Below are positions 60,640 to 64,000 of a stretch of DNA of 64,000 nt, piece after piece. The notes below the pieces were generated by a model. The model ran no database searches. It worked only from the letters and a program-made list of their open reading frames with translations, and was not told the DNA's origin. Position 1 is the first letter of the stretch. Each line of letters begins with the position of its first letter. Origin of the DNA: CF-46 sp042408445 (GTDB taxonomy: Bacteria; Chloroflexota; Limnocylindria; Limnocylindrales; CSP1-4); assembly GCA_042408445.1 (NCBI GenBank), contig JBHORC010000025.1:7646-71645 (forward strand), written 5' to 3'. A program made the position numbers and the translations under genes.

Positions 60640-62199
60640 TCACGGCGCCACCAACGCCGGCGCCGGTGCCGCCTCCGCCGACGCGGCAGCCTCCTCGGCC
60701 TCCTCGGCCACGACCTGCCGGATGATCAGCGCCGCCGCGCCGCCGAGGGCGAGCATCAGCCAGTAGTAGCGGGCGTACGAGAGGTGCAGGAAGACGCCGC
60801 TCGCGAGGTAGGCGATGAGCGCGAGCAGGAAGGCCGCCGCCAATGCGGCCAGATCCGGACGGGTCGCGAGCGCCGCACGGCGCGCCCTGGCAAGCCCGAC
60901 GAGGGTGACGATGACGGCCACGAGGAACGACCCGAGGCCCAGGATCCCGCTCTCGGCCGCCAGGCTCAGGTACAGGTTGTGGGCCTCGCGGTCCTGGGCG
61001 CGGACGCTCAGGCCGATGTCGTCCGCGTAGTCGCGGTAGTACGTCGAGAACTGTCCCGGACCGACGCCGACGATCGGGTGGTCGGCGAAGACGTTGATCG
61101 CCGTGAGGTTCTCCGTCGCCCGGCTCAGCAACGAGTTGTCCGCTGCCGAGCCGACAGCGTCGTCGCTGAGGAGCGACGCGACGCTCGTCAGGGTGAGGAG
61201 GCGGTCGGCGTACTGCGGCACCGCGACCAGGACGAGCGCTCCGATCCCGACCGCGGCAACGAGGTAGCGGATCCGGATGTAGCGGAGGGCAACCATCGTG
61301 AGGACGACGACGGCAAGCCCCACGGCGGCGCCCCGCGAGAACGTCAGCGCCATCGCCAGCGCGCACAGGCCGGCGGAGCCGAGCGCGACGAGGCGGAGGA
61401 TCAGTCGCCGCTCGGCGACGAACGTGAGGAAGCCCAGGGGGACGAGCATGAGCATGATCTGGGCGTAGCGGTTCTTCTCGCCGATCGGGCCGGCGAGCCG
61501 CTCCACGCCCGTCGCGGTGACCCCGGTCACGCTCGCCTCGGTCTGGGCGAAGCCGAAGTAGTTGTTGCCGAACGTGCCCGTCAGGTACTGGTATGCGGAC
61601 AGCGCGGCGATCGCGGCGCCGACGACGATCAGGGTCCACACGAGCAGTCGGAGGACGGTCACCGATCGGACGGTGTTCGTCAGGAGGATGTAGAGCGCGA
61701 CGCCCTCGATCGCGACGGTGATCAACGCCGACGTCGTGCCGCTGATGTCCCGGGCGGTGATCGTCGCGAGGATCTCGACGACGAAGTACCCGATGACCCA
61801 CGGCAGGGCCGGCGTCACCACCACCGTCCGACGCTGCACGAGCAGGTCGTAGGCGAGCGGCGCGACCAGGATCGCCGGAACCGCGGCCGCGATCGCGACC
61901 GGGAGGTCGTGGAACGTGACCATCACGACGGGCACGTTGCTGTAGATCAGCCCGACGACGACGACCGCCGCCGCGTCCGGCCGGATCGCGACGATCGTCG
62001 TCGCGAGTCCCGCAAGGACGACGGACAAGGCGAGGATCGGCTGGTTCGCGGCGACGGCTCCCAGCGCCGCGGCCACGCTGACGAGGGCGGTGGTGGCCGC
62101 GATCGCCCGCGGCACACGGCTCCGCGGGCCGCGGGCGGGCAGCGGCGCGGGCGTCGGCCGACGCAGGGAGATGCGCGTCGTCGTGATGGCTCGGGTCAT
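60640..62199 (-). CDS. O-antigen-ligase-like membrane protein
   Basis: The protein has 519 residues with about 12 membrane helices. It carries the Wzy/WaaL signature region: a large loop with IGEKNRYAQIMLMLVPLGFL and then FADHPIVGVGPGQFSTYYRD followed by EAHNLYLSLAAESGILGLGS, where the histidine of H-N-x-x-L is typical. Such proteins join or polymerise lipid-linked glycans on the outer face of the membrane. The ATG overlaps the stop of the glycosyltransferase gene upstream. It ends the glycan operon entering from the right edge. Confidence 0.85.
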   Translation of the reverse strand: MTRAITTTRISLRRPTPAPLPARGPRSRVPRAIAATTALVSVAAALGAVAANQPILALSVVLAGLATTIVAIRPDAAAVVVVGLIYSNVPVVMVTFHDLPVAIAAAVPAILVAPLAYDLLVQRRTVVVTPALPWVIGYFVVEILATITARDISGTTSALITVAIEGVALYILLTNTVRSVTVLRLLVWTLIVVGAAIAALSAYQYLTGTFGNNYFGFAQTEASVTGVTATGVERLAGPIGEKNRYAQIMLMLVPLGFLTFVAERRLILRLVALGSAGLCALAMALTFSRGAAVGLAVVVLTMVALRYIRIRYLVAAVGIGALVLVAVPQYADRLLTLTSVASLLSDDAVGSAADNSLLSRATENLTAINVFADHPIVGVGPGQFSTYYRDYADDIGLSVRAQDREAHNLYLSLAAESGILGLGSFLVAVIVTLVGLARARRAALATRPDLAALAAAFLLALIAYLASGVFLHLSYARYYWLMLALGGAAALIIRQVVAEEAEEAAASAEAAPAPALVAP

Positions 62200-63392
62200 G
62201 GCTGCGCGTCCAGTTCGGTGACCTCGCCGGCGCGAGCCGGCTCCCAGCGGTCGATCCGGCGCCGCGTCACGAGGTTCCACAGCGCGTGGAGCGAGGTGAC
62301 GTTGATCATCGTGAAGAATGCCGCAAGCGCCGCCGGACGGGATCGGCCGAGCTGGCCGCGGGGTTGCAGCAGCGCCGCCGCCGCGAGCGCGAGCCCGGCC
62401 GCTTCGCCCAGGACGACGAACGCATAGAGCCAGGCCGAGGACGCCAGGGCCACGCTCGTGAGGGCGATGACCGCGAGCGGCAGCACCATCAGCCGTCGGA
62501 GCAGCTTGTGCCAGAGGAGCTGGAGGCTGTAGAAGCCGTGGCGGCGTGGATCGAGGAGGGCTCGCCGCGCGGCGACGCCCCGCAGGCCACGGGTCATGAT
62601 CCGGACCTTGCGGCCGTACTCCAGGCTCGCCGCTGCGGCGGGCGGCTCATAGGCGACGGCCTCGTGCGCGAAGACGAGCCGTCTGCCGGCGGCGACGACG
62701 GCGGTCGAGACGTAGAAGTCATCCGTCACGCCGGCCAGGACCGGCGGGACGAGCTCCCGCCGGAGGGCGTAGATCGCACCGGTCGCGGAGACCGTGCTGC
62801 CGGCCGCGCTCTCGGCCTCCTTGAGCGCCCGATCGAGATCCCAGTACTGCCGCTCGCCTCCGCTGGCGTCACCGTTCGCCGTGGCATCGGCCGGCAGGTA
62901 GACCTGGTTGCCCGCCACGCCACCGACGTCCGGATCCGCGAAGGGCTGGACGATCTGCCGAAGGGCATCGACGCGGAAGGCCGTGTTGGCGTCGGTGAAC
63001 ACGACGATGTCCGAGGTGACCTGGGCGACTGCGGCGTTCAGCGCGTCGGCCTTGCCGACCCTGCCCGGATCGAGGACCGTGATCCGGCGATCGGGATGCG
63101 CCGCGGCTCGGGCACGAGCGAGCTCGACGGTGCGGTCCTCGGACCCATCCGACGCGATCACGATCTCGACACGGTCGGCCGGGTAGTCGAGTGCGACGAG
63201 GTTGTCCAGGCGGGCCTCGATGTGAGGTGCCTCGTTCCTTGCGGCGAGGACCACGGCGACCGTCGGCTCGATCGGCGCGGATCGAACCGGCCGCGGCCGG
63301 AGCCGGGCACGGACCAGGATGAGCAGGGGAGCGCCGACGTACGTGAAGGCCACGACGGCAACCGCGGCCCAGAAGCCGATCCGGGCGATCAT
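62196..63392 (-). CDS. Membrane-bound family 2 glycosyltransferase
   Basis: The protein has 398 residues. A GT-A domain (about 45-270) follows one N-terminal helix: VAVVLAARNEAPHIEARLDN, DGSEDRT, VVFTDANTAFRVDALRQIV as the D-x-D-like site and GVTDDFYVSTAVVAAGRRL as the acceptor-site T-D-D. Two or three C-terminal helices (about 310-370) resemble processive polymer synthases, but no Q-x-x-R-W is seen; the equivalent region reads EYGRKVRIMTRGLRG. It overlaps the family 4 enzyme upstream and the ligase-like gene downstream by 4 nt each. Confidence 0.85.
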   Translation of the reverse strand: MIARIGFWAAVAVVAFTYVGAPLLILVRARLRPRPVRSAPIEPTVAVVLAARNEAPHIEARLDNLVALDYPADRVEIVIASDGSEDRTVELARARAAAHPDRRITVLDPGRVGKADALNAAVAQVTSDIVVFTDANTAFRVDALRQIVQPFADPDVGGVAGNQVYLPADATANGDASGGERQYWDLDRALKEAESAAGSTVSATGAIYALRRELVPPVLAGVTDDFYVSTAVVAAGRRLVFAHEAVAYEPPAAAASLEYGRKVRIMTRGLRGVAARRALLDPRRHGFYSLQLLWHKLLRRLMVLPLAVIALTSVALASSAWLYAFVVLGEAAGLALAAAALLQPRGQLGRSRPAALAAFFTMINVTSLHALWNLVTRRRIDRWEPARAGEVTELDAQP

Positions 63393-64000
63393 GCGGCGGC
63401 GCCCGCGAACAGCTCGATGAGCCGGATCGCGTTGCGATCGAGGTCGAAGTCCGCCTCCACCCGGCGGCGACCGGCGGCCGCGAGCGCCGCGCGCTGCGTT
63501 GGATCGGCGAGGAGCGACTGGATCGCGTCGGCGAGCGCGTCCTCGTCGCCGGGCGGGACCGTCCGGCCGGTGACGCCGTCCTCGACGAGCTCCGGGATCC
63601 CGGACAGGTGGCTCGCGACGACGGCGACGCCGCTGGCCATCGCCTCGATGAGCACGACCGGGAGGCCTTCGCGCTTGCCGGACGCGGTCGGGACGCTCGG
63701 GGCGACGAGCAGGTCGACCGTTCGCAGGAGCTCCACGATCTCGTCGCGGGTCTGCTGGCCCAGGAAGCGGACGACACCGGGTTGCGGGACCGATCGGGCG
63801 AGCGTCTCCAGGTCCGACCGGTCCTCGCCGTCGCCGACGAACAGCAGCTCGTAGGCGACGCCGCGCGCGGCAAGGCGGCGCGCCGCGCCGATCAGGTGGC
63901 GCTGACCCTTGACCTCGTGCAGCGTGCCGACGCAGACGACCCTCGGGCAAGGCGGCGGGCCGGCCGAGGCGGTCGGCGCGGCCGGGACCGCCGGCGCGGC
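63389..64000 (-). CDS. Family 4 glycosyltransferase (N-terminus beyond window edge)
   Basis: The frame is open to the right edge; 203 residues of the C-terminal half are visible. VVCVGTLHEVKGQRHLIGAA and LLFVGDGEDRSDLETLAR are the nucleotide-sugar Rossmann half, and PSVPTASGKREGLPVVLIEA with EAMASGVAVVASHLSGIPEL gives the E-x(7)-E retaining-enzyme signature of GT4. It adds a sugar to a glycan in the cytoplasm. Its stop overlaps the GT2 ATG (ATGA). A start at 63736 is only an internal GTG. Confidence 0.88.
   Translation of the reverse strand, partial: AAPAVPAAPTASAGPPPCPRVVCVGTLHEVKGQRHLIGAARRLAARGVAYELLFVGDGEDRSDLETLARSVPQPGVVRFLGQQTRDEIVELLRTVDLLVAPSVPTASGKREGLPVVLIEAMASGVAVVASHLSGIPELVEDGVTGRTVPPGDEDALADAIQSLLADPTQRAALAAAGRRRVEADFDLDRNAIRLIELFAGAAA

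Noticed and set aside
60403..62427. Plus-strand open frame of 674 codons
   Set aside because: Antisense to the O-antigen-ligase-like gene; highly charged Arg/Asp/Glu composition typical of shadows in GC-rich DNA.

Overview
The window is very GC-rich (about 70% by eye, not computed). It is packed with bacterial genes that often overlap by 4 nt (ATGA or GTGA) and use many GTG and some TTG starts. An F420-type luciferase-like oxidoreductase, DUF5317 and DUF4332 proteins, a MarP-like protease, a citramalate pathway and surface modules ending in D-V-T-G-Y-F point to a Chloroflexota lineage such as the soil/freshwater Limnocylindria. An actinobacterium is the main alternative; this placement is inference. 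No rRNA, tRNA, CRISPR array, insertion sequence or phage gene was seen.

Layout. 1-3.3 kb: the tail of an unknown gene, then a Crp/Fnr regulator, a GAF protein and a cytoplasmic-type S8 protease. 3.4-7.6 kb: a repetitive DVEGH peptide gene, an MFS-cyclic-nucleotide-domain fusion, a DNA methyltransferase repair protein, a DUF427 protein and two small unknowns. 7.6-10.6 kb: a copper P-type ATPase whose start codon lies in a palindromic operator, plus a thioesterase. 10.6-15.4 kb: fabD with two ketoacyl-ACP synthases, and a MarR regulator. 15.4-20.9 kb: five genes (ilvD, LLM oxidoreductase, double GNAT, small membrane protein, M20 peptidase) linked by 4-nt overlaps. 21-26.5 kb: a cyclic-nucleotide-domain protein, a CvpA-trypsin protease, a lipoprotein, leuCD and a DUF5317 membrane protein.

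26.5-37.3 kb is the most informative stretch. A c-di-GMP-I (GEMM-I) riboswitch precedes a 36-residue secreted or membrane peptide. Next comes a complete transcription attenuator (promoter, Leu/Val/Ile-rich leader peptide, alternative pairing, U-tract terminator) in front of ilvB-ilvN-ilvC-leuA-leuB-cimA, a stand-alone LeuA regulatory domain and pheA. With ilvD and leuCD the window holds all branched-chain amino acid steps except the transaminase. Isoleucine is probably made from citramalate.

37.3-64 kb mixes surface and exopolysaccharide genes with metabolism. It holds two large secreted proteins with the same triplicated ~120-residue module, two alginate-lyase-like secreted proteins, a flippase, a phosphotransferase-fold protein, an O-antigen-ligase-like protein and two glycosyltransferases. 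Among them lie mscL, a DUF4332 gene, a HerA-like ATPase, ppk2, an aldehyde dehydrogenase and an acyl-CoA degradation operon. A second GEMM-I riboswitch, followed by a hairpin that hides the Shine-Dalgarno sequence, controls one of the lyase-like genes. Second-messenger control of the cell surface is the best candidate here for a coherent and poorly described system.
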